Source of the DNA: Ilumatobacteraceae bacterium
Lineage (GTDB): Bacteria > Actinomycetota > Acidimicrobiia > Acidimicrobiales > Ilumatobacteraceae
Direction: 5' to 3'
Length of the DNA stretch: 36,023 bases
NCBI GenBank assembly: GCA_017856815.1
Contig: JAFMEI010000004.1
Coordinates: 1 to 36,023, forward strand
Shown: piece by piece, positions 27,163 through 33,858 of the stretch
Layout of the letters: each line of letters opens with the position of its first letter
How positions within the stretch are numbered: the stretch's first letter is position 1
Notes under the pieces: generated by a model
Told to the model about the DNA's origin: nothing
Databases searched by the model: none
The model's input: only the letters and a program-made list of their open reading frames with translations
Position numbers and translations under genes: made by a program

Positions 27163-29169
27163 ATGGGCAACCGATTCACATATTCCCGCTGGGATGGAAC
27201 CCAAAAGGGCTTCGATGTGGACGCCGACTCGCTATTTGAGCAGATCAACGATGACCTGATCTATCACGGCGACGTGAATGCCGCTCTGCGCCGGCTTATG
27301 AACCAGGGATTCCGCGACCGCAATGGCGACCAGGTCAAGGGACTCCAGGAGATGTTGAAGAAACTCCGCGAGCAGCGCAAGGAGAAACTTGATCGTTTTG
27401 ATCTCGGTGGGATCTACAACGAGATTGCGGAAGAGTTAAACGACATCGTTGACGAAGAACGTTTGGGAATCGAACAGGCGTTGCGCGATGCAAACAACTC
27501 TGACGATCCACGTCGCCGTGACAACGCCGAAGCAGCCGCGATGGATCGAAACTTCCGCCTCGACACCTTGCCCGATGATCTCGCAGGCAAAGTACGTGAA
27601 CTGCAGTCCTATGACTTCGCATCAAAAGATGCTCAACAGCGGTTCGACAATCTGATGGATCGGCTCCGTGAGCAGTTGATGAAGCAGACCTTCGAGAATG
27701 TCTCAGAATCAATGCGCAACATGACCCCTGAAGACATGCAGCGGATGAAAGAGATGATGGCTGCTCTCAACGAGATGATTGAAAAGCGCAATCGCGGTGA
27801 GGACCCCGGCTTTGAAGAGTTCATGGAGAAGTACGGAGATTTTTTCCCGGACAATCCTCAGTCACTTGATGAACTACTCGAAAATCTTGCACAACAAATG
27901 GCTGCTGCTCAGCAGGTGTTCAATTCGATGACCCCTGAACAACGTGATCAGTTGCGTCAGCTTTCCGAACAACTTCTTGGAGATATGGATCTCGCCAACG
28001 AGATGCAGCAACTCTCACAAAACATGCAAGCGATGTTTCCCCAGATGGGCTGGGAGCAGGGTCGTGACTTCAACGGTTCTGAACCAGCGAACTTTGAGCA
28101 GGCCATGGATGCGATGAAAGAGATCTCTGATCTCGATGCGATGGAGCAAATGATGCGCCAAGCAAGCACCCCGTCGCAACTAGACGAGGTGGATCTTGAC
28201 CGTGTTCGCGATTTGCTCGGCGACGATGCTGCAGCGTCACTTGAGCGCCTGGCACAGCTCACCAAAACCCTGAAGGAACAGGGTTTAATCGAGCAGCGCG
28301 ATGGGCGCCTTGAACTAACCCCTAAAGGAATGCGCCGAATCGGTGCGGATGCATTGCGGGATTTATTCGCAAAATTGCAGAAGGACAAAGCGGGCCAGCA
28401 TCAGATGGAGCGCAATGGATCGGGCCACGATCGTAATTTTGAGACCAAGCAATACGAATATGGCGATCCATTCCGAATTGATCTTCAGCGCACGATCATG
28501 AACGCTCTGCGACGCGAGACCGGCACTCCGGTTCGACTCCAGCAGGATGATTTCGAGATTGAACGCACGGAGCATTTAACGCAAACCTCCACCGTGCTAC
28601 TTCTCGATCTTTCAATGTCAATGGAATTGAATGATCGATTGTTGCCAGCAAAGAAGGTGGCGATTGCACTGCAGTCGTTGATTACATCTCAGTTTCCGCG
28701 GGATTACTTGGGCATTATCGGCTTTAGTTACACCGCGTATCCACTCAAACCAGACGAACTCATCGCTGCAAAATGTGATTACTACCAGGGCACCAACATG
28801 CATCACGCTCTGACCATGGCGCGCAAGCTCCTCGCCCGCGAGACGGGCACGAAGCAAATCATCATGGTCACCGACGGTGAACCCACTGCACACGTGATGG
28901 ATAACGCTGGGATCTATTTCAATTGGCCACCAGTGCCAGCCACCCTCGAAGCAACGATGAAGGAAGTGCTGCGCTGCACCAAAGAGGGAATCACGATCAA
29001 CACATTCATGATCGATGCCGACCATGGTCTCATCCGGTTCGTCGAACAGCTCACACGGGTTAACCGCGGCCGCGCATTTTTCACCGATTCAGCGAACCTT
29101 GGTGACTACGTCTTGGTCGATTTTCTCGAGGGGCGTCGCCAAACAAGTTCGCGTCGGAGGGCCAGTTAG
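27163..29169 (+). CDS. VWA-domain protein, MoxR partner
   Basis: A 668-residue cytosolic protein. A long charged and Gln/Met-rich helical middle (about 50-330, with many E/K/R/Q and a probable coiled-coil character) leads to a C-terminal von Willebrand A domain. The MIDAS motif DLSMS places Asp482, Ser484 and Ser486 as metal ligands, and TDGEPTAHV is the later MIDAS acidic loop. This organisation matches the ChlD-like partners of MoxR/ChlI ATPases, where metal-bound VWA contacts the ATPase or substrate. The moxR gene is upstream on the same strand with the cyclase in between. A leaderless -10 box precedes the ATG. Confidence 0.88.
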   Translation: MGNRFTYSRWDGTQKGFDVDADSLFEQINDDLIYHGDVNAALRRLMNQGFRDRNGDQVKGLQEMLKKLREQRKEKLDRFDLGGIYNEIAEELNDIVDEERLGIEQALRDANNSDDPRRRDNAEAAAMDRNFRLDTLPDDLAGKVRELQSYDFASKDAQQRFDNLMDRLREQLMKQTFENVSESMRNMTPEDMQRMKEMMAALNEMIEKRNRGEDPGFEEFMEKYGDFFPDNPQSLDELLENLAQQMAAAQQVFNSMTPEQRDQLRQLSEQLLGDMDLANEMQQLSQNMQAMFPQMGWEQGRDFNGSEPANFEQAMDAMKEISDLDAMEQMMRQASTPSQLDEVDLDRVRDLLGDDAAASLERLAQLTKTLKEQGLIEQRDGRLELTPKGMRRIGADALRDLFAKLQKDKAGQHQMERNGSGHDRNFETKQYEYGDPFRIDLQRTIMNALRRETGTPVRLQQDDFEIERTEHLTQTSTVLLLDLSMSMELNDRLLPAKKVAIALQSLITSQFPRDYLGIIGFSYTAYPLKPDELIAAKCDYYQGTNMHHALTMARKLLARETGTKQIIMVTDGEPTAHVMDNAGIYFNWPPVPATLEATMKEVLRCTKEGITINTFMIDADHGLIRFVEQLTRVNRGRAFFTDSANLGDYVLVDFLEGRRQTSSRRRAS

Positions 29170-29182
29170 GCCGATTTTTAAA

Positions 29183-29197
29183 GGGTATTCGCTACCC
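29183..29197 (+). terminator. Weak hairpin after the VWA gene
   Basis: GGGTA-TTCGC-TACCC lies 13 nt after the VWA stop and is followed only by ATTTGT, so it is a weak terminator candidate. A second imperfect repeat, CCCAAA (29226-29231) with TTTGGG (29255-29260), lies further on and encloses a GGGTTTTTC tract. Confidence 0.3.
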
Positions 29198-29316
29198 ATT
29201 TGTCCCGATTACCGCCAATTTTTGACCCAAATCCCCATGAAACAAGGGTTTTTCTTTGGGAATTTCGACATTTCAGCAAGTTCCACCTTGCACAATTCGT
29301 ACAAACTTTGGCAGAA

Positions 29317-29344
29317 TGACATCGCTGTAATTACAGCGGTGTCA
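29317..29344. promoter_or_regulatory. 28-bp near-perfect palindrome upstream of whmD-like gene
   Basis: Two 14-nt arms, TGACATCGCTGTAA and TTACAGCGGTGTCA, meet without a spacer and pair at 13 of 14 positions; the inner 16 bp are perfectly symmetrical. It ends 69 nt before the GTG of the WhmD/WhiB2-like gene, inside a 244-nt non-coding gap. This is the shape of an operator for a dimeric regulator. The right arm holds GTGTC, the complement of the GACAC core bound by WhiA, but the regulator is unknown. Confidence 0.65.
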
Positions 29345-29413
29345 CCGCACCAGGTGGGGGGTCCTAGCAATCGGGCTGGACGCTGGCTGGTGGATGGCGC
29401 ATTGGAGGTCAAA

Positions 29414-29710
29414 GTGGAGCAGTCAGAGAGCGGTTCAGAGTTAGGTTTCGAAACCCTCAGCCCAGATCGGGGCTGGCAAGACGAAGCCAACTGCCTAGGT
29501 GTAGACCCGGATCTTTTCTTTCCTGAGAGAGGCGCGTCAACGCGCGAGGCCAAGGAAGTATGCCGTGGATGTGTGGTTCGCGGGCAGTGCCTCGAATACG
29601 CACTCGTCAACGGTGAGAAGTTCGGAATTTGGGGCGGGCTTTCAGAGCGTGAAAGGCGACGCCTGCGTCGTCAACGCGCGATGTCGGGTCGCCGAAGCGC
29701 TACCGCCTGA
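29414..29710 (+). CDS. WhiB-family regulator, WhmD/WhiB2-like
   Basis: A 98-residue 4Fe-4S transcription factor. The four cluster cysteines are Cys27, Cys50, Cys53 and Cys59, with the usual C-x22-C-x2-C-x5-C spacing; the GIWGG turn (71-75) and a basic RERRRLRRQR tail follow. The STREAKEVCRGC and GEKFGIWGGLSERERRR segments resemble WhmD/WhiB2, which controls septation and division in actinobacteria. I choose the GTG at 29414 because GGAGG lies 5 nt upstream; the frame is open to 29015 but that part overlaps the VWA gene. A 28-bp palindrome lies upstream. Confidence 0.9.
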   Translation: MEQSESGSELGFETLSPDRGWQDEANCLGVDPDLFFPERGASTREAKEVCRGCVVRGQCLEYALVNGEKFGIWGGLSERERRRLRRQRAMSGRRSATA

Positions 29711-29713
29711 GTT

Positions 29714-30517
29714 TCAGTTATCGGTGAGCCTGCGATTGCGGGCTGCTAATTGCCATTCAATCGTTTTTTCAGCGGTTAAGTCGAGAACATTCCAGCGATT
29801 CTTCGGTATTTGCTGCAACACATTCGCTGGTATGAGCCCCACTAATTCGCATTGATCGATCTGTGCCATTGCACTGATCATGTCGAAAACTTCCGCTGGC
29901 CCAACTTGTGTAGGTGCGATCAAGTTCATGCTGACCTGTGCTCCTGCACTGATCTCCATTCCGAGTGCACGCACATGCTGTGAGCGCAGTTTGCCGGCAA
30001 TCTCGCGTGCCGTCTTGATCCCAGAATCGGCCAAAATCACGTTGTAGGCGACCAATATCTCGCGGGCACCTACACAGATTGCCCCGGCGGTTGGATGTGG
30101 GGTGGGCGGCCCGAGATCAGGCTGAAGACGGGTGAAGGCATCCTTGCGCAGCTGCGGCAGTGAGCGCCCTGTTCCATAGAGAAAGCAAGGGACGCCAAAT
30201 TCGGTGGCGACAAACTCGGCGAACTCGTCTCGCGCAGCAACCGCATCGGAAAAGTTAGAGCCATCCAGGGGGACAAAGGGCACAACATCAACAACACCAA
30301 GGCGTGGATGCACGCCAGCGTGGTCGTTGATGTCCAGTGCGGTAATCGCACCTCGCGCGATATCTCGCGGGGCGGTGGTGCCGACAGTTGTAATCACGCT
30401 GCGGTTGTGATCGGGATCCGAATGGACATCAAGGAGGTCGGGACCAGCCAGCATGGCAATTGCGGCCACCACCTCAAGGGCGCGCCCCTCACTGATGTTC
30501 ACAACGCACTCCAGCAC
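29714..30517 (-). CDS. Glutamate formiminotransferase (FTCD N-terminal-type)
   Basis: A 267-residue enzyme transferring a formimino or formyl group between glutamate and tetrahydrofolate. ECVVNISEGR at the start, LLDVHSDPDHNRSVIT near 28-43, DHAGVHPRLGVVDVVPFVP near 85-103 and ISAGAQVSMNL later are family motifs and include the catalytic histidine region. It has only the transferase domain; no cyclodeaminase domain is fused, and no other histidine-degradation gene is nearby, so use in folate salvage rather than histidine catabolism is possible. GTG start. Ends 3 nt after the convergent WhmD-like gene. Confidence 0.88.
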   Translation of the reverse strand: MLECVVNISEGRALEVVAAIAMLAGPDLLDVHSDPDHNRSVITTVGTTAPRDIARGAITALDINDHAGVHPRLGVVDVVPFVPLDGSNFSDAVAARDEFAEFVATEFGVPCFLYGTGRSLPQLRKDAFTRLQPDLGPPTPHPTAGAICVGAREILVAYNVILADSGIKTAREIAGKLRSQHVRALGMEISAGAQVSMNLIAPTQVGPAEVFDMISAMAQIDQCELVGLIPANVLQQIPKNRWNVLDLTAEKTIEWQLAARNRRLTDN

Positions 30518-30549
30518 ATCTATTGCCTAGCGCACCCCGCCTGCCAAAA

Positions 30550-30565
30550 CCACCAATCAAGGTGG
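30550..30565. repeat. CCACC/GGTGG inverted repeat before tatA
   Basis: CCACC-AATCAA-GGTGG sits in the short divergent gap between the formiminotransferase and tatA, directly upstream of the tatA -10 box. It could be an operator or merely a small hairpin. Confidence 0.35.
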
Positions 30566-30571
30566 TACGGT
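30566..30571 (+). promoter_or_regulatory. Leaderless -10 box for tatA
   Basis: TACGGT lies 6 nt before the tatA ATG at 30578 without a Shine-Dalgarno sequence between them. It supports the 57-residue form of TatA. Confidence 0.5.
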
Positions 30572-30577
30572 CAAATC

Positions 30578-30751
30578 ATGATTTCATTCCTAGACGGACC
30601 AGAGCTCATCATCGTGGCGGTCGTAGTGCTTGTGCTTTTCGGTGGTGCTCAACTCCCGAAGCTGGCCCGCAACATCGGACAAGCGCAGAAGGAATTCAAA
30701 AAAGGTCTCGCCGATGGCGCAGCCGAAGGTTCTGACTCCGACAAGAAGTAG
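30578..30751 (+). CDS. tatA: Sec-independent protein translocase subunit TatA
   Basis: A 57-residue TatA/E protein forming the twin-arginine export channel. One short N-terminal transmembrane helix (ELIIVAVVVLVLF) is followed by the hinge FGGAQLPKLARNIG and a charged amphipathic helix (QAQKEFKKGL), then an acidic tail. The open frame reaches back to 30308, but that part reads as antisense to the neighbouring gene; a leaderless -10 box sets the ATG. tatC is not in the window. A weak GCTGA/TCAGC repeat at 30755-30778 lies between it and the convergent whiB gene. Confidence 0.93.
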   Translation: MISFLDGPELIIVAVVVLVLFGGAQLPKLARNIGQAQKEFKKGLADGAAEGSDSDKK

Positions 30752-30773
30752 CCAGCTGAATTAATTGATTTGA

Positions 30774-31070
30774 TCAGCGCGCTGCACGGCGTCGCTTGGC
30801 GATACGGCGTCGCTCGCGTTCGCTACAGCCGCCCCAGACCCCGTGATCAATCTTCTCGGTGATTGCGTACTCAAGACACTGATTGGTCACTTCGCATCCG
30901 GCGCATATACGGCGGGCGTGATCAACACCGACCCCGTCGCTGGGGAAGAACATTGCAGGCGGAAAATTCCGGCAGTTCCCCTTGGCCATCCAACTCGTGT
31001 CGGCGTCCAAACCCGTGGGGATGGATTCGACTGATTGGTCTTCTCTGATTACAGCTACTGACTTACGCAT
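30774..31070 (-). CDS. WhiB-family transcriptional regulator
   Basis: A 98-residue 4Fe-4S regulator. Cluster ligands are Cys33, Cys56, Cys59 and Cys65, with the same C-x22-C-x2-C-x5-C spacing as the other WhiB at 29414; GVWGG and the basic ERERRRIAKRRR tail follow. MFFPSDGVGVDHARRICAGC differs clearly from the WhmD-like paralogue, so they probably have different targets. I place the start at ATG 31070, with AAGGAG 6 nt upstream; the open frame to 31184 has no support. A CAATTC-N5-GAATTG repeat lies 24 nt before the start, and a larger hairpin further upstream. Confidence 0.92.
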   Translation of the reverse strand: MRKSVAVIREDQSVESIPTGLDADTSWMAKGNCRNFPPAMFFPSDGVGVDHARRICAGCEVTNQCLEYAITEKIDHGVWGGCSERERRRIAKRRRAAR

Positions 31071-31093
31071 TTGGCTCCTTCCATGTTGCCGAC

Positions 31094-31110
31094 CAATTCC
31101 GAGTGAATTG
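31094..31110. promoter_or_regulatory. CAATTC-N5-GAATTG operator-like repeat
   Basis: Two perfect 6-bp arms with a 5-nt spacer (CGAGT) lie 24 nt upstream of the WhiB start on the minus strand. Spacing and position fit a repressor or activator site, but no regulator can be named. Confidence 0.35.
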
Positions 31111-31142
31111 CTAAGCAGCGTGTTTGTTGCCTCTTGTGCGGG

Positions 31143-31186
31143 ACTTGGCTCCCGTTGCCAGATAGTCAAGCACGGGTCGGCCAAGT
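31143..31186. other. 44-nt two-part inverted repeat in the whiB/small-gene gap
   Basis: The outer stem ACTTGGC (31143-31149) pairs with GCCAAGT (31180-31186). The inner stem CCCGT-T-GC (31151-31158) pairs with GCACGGG (31170-31176) with one bulged T. The loop is 11 nt. No T-tract follows on either strand, so it is not a standard terminator. It could be a structured RNA in the whiB leader, a small RNA or a double operator. Confidence 0.55.
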
Positions 31187-31203
31187 TGGGGGTCAGATTT
31201 CGT

Positions 31204-31226
31204 CTAAGAATTGGCTAAGAAATTGG
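31204..31226 (+). repeat. Tandem 11/12-bp direct repeat
   Basis: CTAAGAATTGG (31204-31214) is followed directly by CTAAGAAATTGG (31215-31226). The copies differ by one inserted A. It lies about 87 nt upstream of the small unknown gene and could be a pair of head-to-tail activator sites. Confidence 0.45.
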
Positions 31227-31283
31227 AAATAGCCTGAAAACAGTACAAAAAGGGGCCGATGGACCGTTTTTTGCCCCCTTCGC

Positions 31284-31289
31284 TAGTAT
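31284..31289 (+). promoter_or_regulatory. Candidate -10 box for the small unknown gene
   Basis: TAGTAT lies 23 nt before the ATG at 31313, leaving a leader that contains a strong AGGAGG at 31303-31308. Upstream, AAGGGG (31250-31255) and CCCCTT (31275-31280) could pair across this leader region. Confidence 0.4.
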
Positions 31290-31312
31290 TGGAAATTCCA
31301 CTAGGAGGAAAA

Positions 31313-31576
31313 ATGTCGGAAGTCACCACTACAGAGGCACCGCGCGCACACGCCCGGATCGTGTATCTCGGTCCCGTCTCGCCCCATTGGGAGGTCTATG
31401 GGGACTACGGCGACGAGAACCTGGTTGATGAATTCCGTACCCGCGTGCTCGCACGACTAGTGCTCCTTACCCGCGATGACCCGCAGTTCCGTCGCAACAG
31501 CGAGCGCATTGCTCGCGATGCAGAGCGCGAACGCATCACGATCGAGTGGGATCTCGGTCGACCAGAAGAGCAATAG
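31313..31576 (+). CDS. Small protein of unknown function
   Basis: An 87-residue soluble protein that I do not recognise. It has an N-terminal Ser/Thr/Glu stretch, a hydrophobic RIVYLGPVSPHWEVYG segment near 16-31, then a highly charged helix rich in Arg, Asp and Glu (VDEFRTRVLARL to ERERITIEW), with no cysteine and no membrane segment. The strong AGGAGG before its ATG and a clear -10 show that it is probably well expressed; an in-frame start at 31259 has no ribosome-binding site. It ends 49 nt before ppk, with a long hairpin between them, so a link with polyphosphate metabolism is possible but unproven. Confidence 0.75.
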   Translation: MSEVTTTEAPRAHARIVYLGPVSPHWEVYGDYGDENLVDEFRTRVLARLVLLTRDDPQFRRNSERIARDAERERITIEWDLGRPEEQ

Positions 31577-31584
31577 TTCTAATG

Positions 31585-31616
31585 ATCTGCAGTTGACGCG
31601 CAGTCAAACTGCAGAT
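31585..31616 (+). other. Long hairpin immediately upstream of ppk
   Basis: ATCTGCAGTT (31585-31594) pairs perfectly with AACTGCAGAT (31607-31616), and the stem continues GAC (31595-31597) with GTC (31603-31605) past one bulged A, leaving a GCGCA loop. It ends 9 nt before the ppk ATG. No T-tract follows, so it is not a simple terminator; it may limit ribosome access to ppk or be an operator. Confidence 0.6.
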
Positions 31617-31625
31617 GAACATTCG

Positions 31626-33728
31626 ATGTTCCGCTCGCCCTTTAAACGCTCGAAAGTTATCTTCGGGGGCATCAGCGACAGATTTCTTAATCGTGAGCTC
31701 TCTTGGCTCGACTTCAATGAACGTGTCCTCACACTGGCAGAGGATCCAGTCTTGCCATTGCTCGAGCGCACGAAATTTGCGTCGATTTTTTCTTCCAACC
31801 TTGATGAGTTCTACCAAGTACGCATAGCAGCACTTATCGAACAGATCGAGGCGGGGATTACGGCTCCAACCACGGATGGGCGCACCCCGAAAGCACAATT
31901 GTCTGAGATCTACAAGCGGATCCATTCACTATTGCGGCGACACGAAGATTTAGTAGCCGATGTTCTGCTACCCGCACTTTCTTCCGAGGGAATAAGGATT
32001 TTTCGGTGGGAGCAACTCACATTTGATCAGCGGGATGCTTTGACCCGCCATTTTGACGACAACATTTTCCCGGTGCTTACCCCGCTGGCAGTAGATCCTG
32101 CGCACCCTTTTCCCTACATCTCAAATCTTGCGCTCAGCATTGGTGCGCTCGTGGTAGATCCAAAGTCTGGCGAGCAGAAGTTTTCTCGAGTCAAAGTTCC
32201 GAACCGGCTGGAGCGTTTGATCCGTGTTGAAGGTGACTCTTTTGTGCCAATTGAAGAAGTAATCGGTGCACACCTGAACAGCCTCTACCGCGGAATGTCA
32301 ATCAAGTCTTGGTTCACGTTCCGTGTGACTCGCAATGCAGACCTCGACCTCGAAGAGGAAGAAGCCGAAGACTTGCTGGCGGCCGTTGAGATGGAGTTGC
32401 GGCGCCGCCGATTTGGTCAAGCAATTCGCTTGGAGATCCAAGATCAGGTGCCTGCCGAGGCTCTAGAACTTCTCAAAGAGGAGCTCGAACTTCGTGACGA
32501 AAACATCACAAAGCACTCGTTGCCATTGGATCTGACGATGCTTAGCTCTTTGCTTGGAGCAAACCGCCCTGATTTGAAGGATCCAAGCTGGCCACCTGTG
32601 ATAGCGGGCCGTTTGAGCAGTGCCGATGAAACCGATTCAAGTTTCTTTTCCGTGATCCGTGACCGCGACATTTTGGTTCACCACCCATATGAATCTTTCG
32701 TTTCAAGTACTGAAGAATTCATCGCTCAAGCGGCAGACGATCCAAAAGTGTTGTCAATCAAAATGACTCTCTATCGCACCTCGGTAGAGAGTCCCATCGC
32801 GCGGAGTTTGATTCGTGCCGCAGAACGAGGCGTGCAGGTCGTTGTTCTCGTTGAGTTGAAGGCTCGATTTGATGAAGCAACAAACGTTGGGTGGGCAAAG
32901 GAATTTGAGCGTGCTGGTGTGCACGTTGTGTACGGGCTTGTCGGATTGAAGACACACAGTAAATGTGTATTGGTGGTACGTGCCGAAGACGAAGGTACGC
33001 GCAGATATGTTCACATCGGAACAGGCAATTACAACTCAAAGACGGCGCGCTTGTACGAAGACATCGGTTATTTCTCATGTGACCCTGTTATTGGTACCGA
33101 TGTAGCTCAGCTGTTTAATCACCTGACTGGTTTCAGCCGTGGTGAGTATTACGAAAAGTTGTTGGTGGCTCCAGAACATCTGAGAGAGCAGATGTTGGAG
33201 TTGATCGCCAATGAGACTGACTATGGCCCTGCTGGTGGAATCGTGATGAAAATCAATGCGCTGGCGGATCAAAAGATCGTTGAAGCTCTGTACGAGGCAA
33301 GCAACGCGGGAGTCAAAGTTGATCTCATTGTGCGCGGAATCTGCTGCTTGATCCCTGGGGTACCCGGGATGAGTGAAAACATCCGAGTGCGTTCCATCCT
33401 TGGTCGCTATTTGGAGCACTCGCGGATGTATCGCTTTGCTAACGGGCGCGCCCCGGGGGATCCTGAGTATTTGATTGGTTCGGCCGACATGATGCCCAGA
33501 AACCTCGACCTGCGCGTGGAAGTTCTGGCCCCAGTGGAGCACCCGAAACACCGGGCGTGGCTAGAAAAGGTTTTCGCCACGTTGTTGCGGCCAGACGTGA
33601 ATCGATTCGATCTTGGTGCCGATGCCGTGTGGCGTCGGGAAACCCTTGCGGGACAAGGACTCGATGCCCAACAGTTGATCCACGAGTGGGTTTCTGAAGT
33701 GCAGGTACGTAAGTCCCGTTCATCTTGA
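31626..33728 (+). CDS. ppk: Polyphosphate kinase
   Basis: A 700-residue PPK1 that builds polyphosphate from ATP, and can work in reverse. The N-terminal domain starts FLNRELSWLDFNERVL and includes SIFSSNLDEFYQVRIA; the head domain contains LTPLAVDPAHPFPYISNL. The two phospholipase-D-like C-terminal domains hold the phosphohistidine His444 (KTHSKCVLVV) and the second histidine His598 (LEHSRMYRF), the equivalents of E. coli His435 and His592. I choose ATG 31626; the frame is open to 31476 but that part overlaps the small gene in another frame. No ribosome-binding site is visible, but a hairpin lies just upstream. Followed by the phosphate transport operon. Confidence 0.96.
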   Translation: MFRSPFKRSKVIFGGISDRFLNRELSWLDFNERVLTLAEDPVLPLLERTKFASIFSSNLDEFYQVRIAALIEQIEAGITAPTTDGRTPKAQLSEIYKRIHSLLRRHEDLVADVLLPALSSEGIRIFRWEQLTFDQRDALTRHFDDNIFPVLTPLAVDPAHPFPYISNLALSIGALVVDPKSGEQKFSRVKVPNRLERLIRVEGDSFVPIEEVIGAHLNSLYRGMSIKSWFTFRVTRNADLDLEEEEAEDLLAAVEMELRRRRFGQAIRLEIQDQVPAEALELLKEELELRDENITKHSLPLDLTMLSSLLGANRPDLKDPSWPPVIAGRLSSADETDSSFFSVIRDRDILVHHPYESFVSSTEEFIAQAADDPKVLSIKMTLYRTSVESPIARSLIRAAERGVQVVVLVELKARFDEATNVGWAKEFERAGVHVVYGLVGLKTHSKCVLVVRAEDEGTRRYVHIGTGNYNSKTARLYEDIGYFSCDPVIGTDVAQLFNHLTGFSRGEYYEKLLVAPEHLREQMLELIANETDYGPAGGIVMKINALADQKIVEALYEASNAGVKVDLIVRGICCLIPGVPGMSENIRVRSILGRYLEHSRMYRFANGRAPGDPEYLIGSADMMPRNLDLRVEVLAPVEHPKHRAWLEKVFATLLRPDVNRFDLGADAVWRRETLAGQGLDAQQLIHEWVSEVQVRKSRSS

Positions 33729-33729
33729 G

Positions 33730-33747
33730 TACAACTGTTTTGTTGTA
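33730..33747 (+). terminator. Hairpin directly after ppk
   Basis: TACAAC (33730-33735) and GTTGTA (33742-33747) pair around a TGTTTT loop, beginning one base after the ppk stop and abutting the PHO box. The stem is AT-rich and lacks a T-tract, so it may be a weak terminator or part of the pstS control region. Confidence 0.3.
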
Positions 33748-33786
33748 GTTAACCTTCTGTTCACCTAAAACGAAATGAAGGTTAAC
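33748..33786 (+). promoter_or_regulatory. PHO box (PhoP/PhoB operator) of pstSCA
   Basis: GTTAACC-TTCT (33748-33758) and GTTCACC-TAAA (33759-33769) are direct repeat units of 11 nt, matching the GTTCACC core of PhoP/PhoB sites; a degenerate third unit may follow. In addition GTTAACCTTC (33748-33757) and GAAGGTTAAC (33777-33786) form a perfect inverted repeat. The likely -10 is TATCTA at 33793-33798, so the repeats cover the -35 region, the usual place for PHO activation under phosphate limitation. Confidence 0.72.
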
Positions 33787-33792
33787 AACGGC

Positions 33793-33798
33793 TATCTA
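33793..33798 (+). promoter_or_regulatory. Candidate -10 box of pstS
   Basis: TATCTA lies about 27 nt downstream of the second PHO repeat. The leader that follows holds a GCTCC-TCAAT-GGAGC hairpin (33811-33825) and AAAGGAGA before the pstS ATG. Confidence 0.45.
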
Positions 33799-33858
33799 AG
33801 TTCTTTATTGGCTCCTCAATGGAGCAACGGATAGACGATTTCTCAAAGGAGACCGTAA

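Noticed and set aside
26691-27248. 185-codon minus-strand frame overlapping the cyclase
   Set aside because: The cyclase frame contains all six catalytic residues; this frame is Ala/Pro/Ser-rich and unsupported.
29015-29413. Extension of the WhmD-like gene into the VWA gene
   Set aside because: The GTG at 29414 with GGAGG gives the normal WhiB length; the extension crosses the promoter palindrome.
31585-31616. Intrinsic terminator between the small gene and ppk
   Set aside because: Stem is strong, but no T-tract follows and the ppk start is only 9 nt away.
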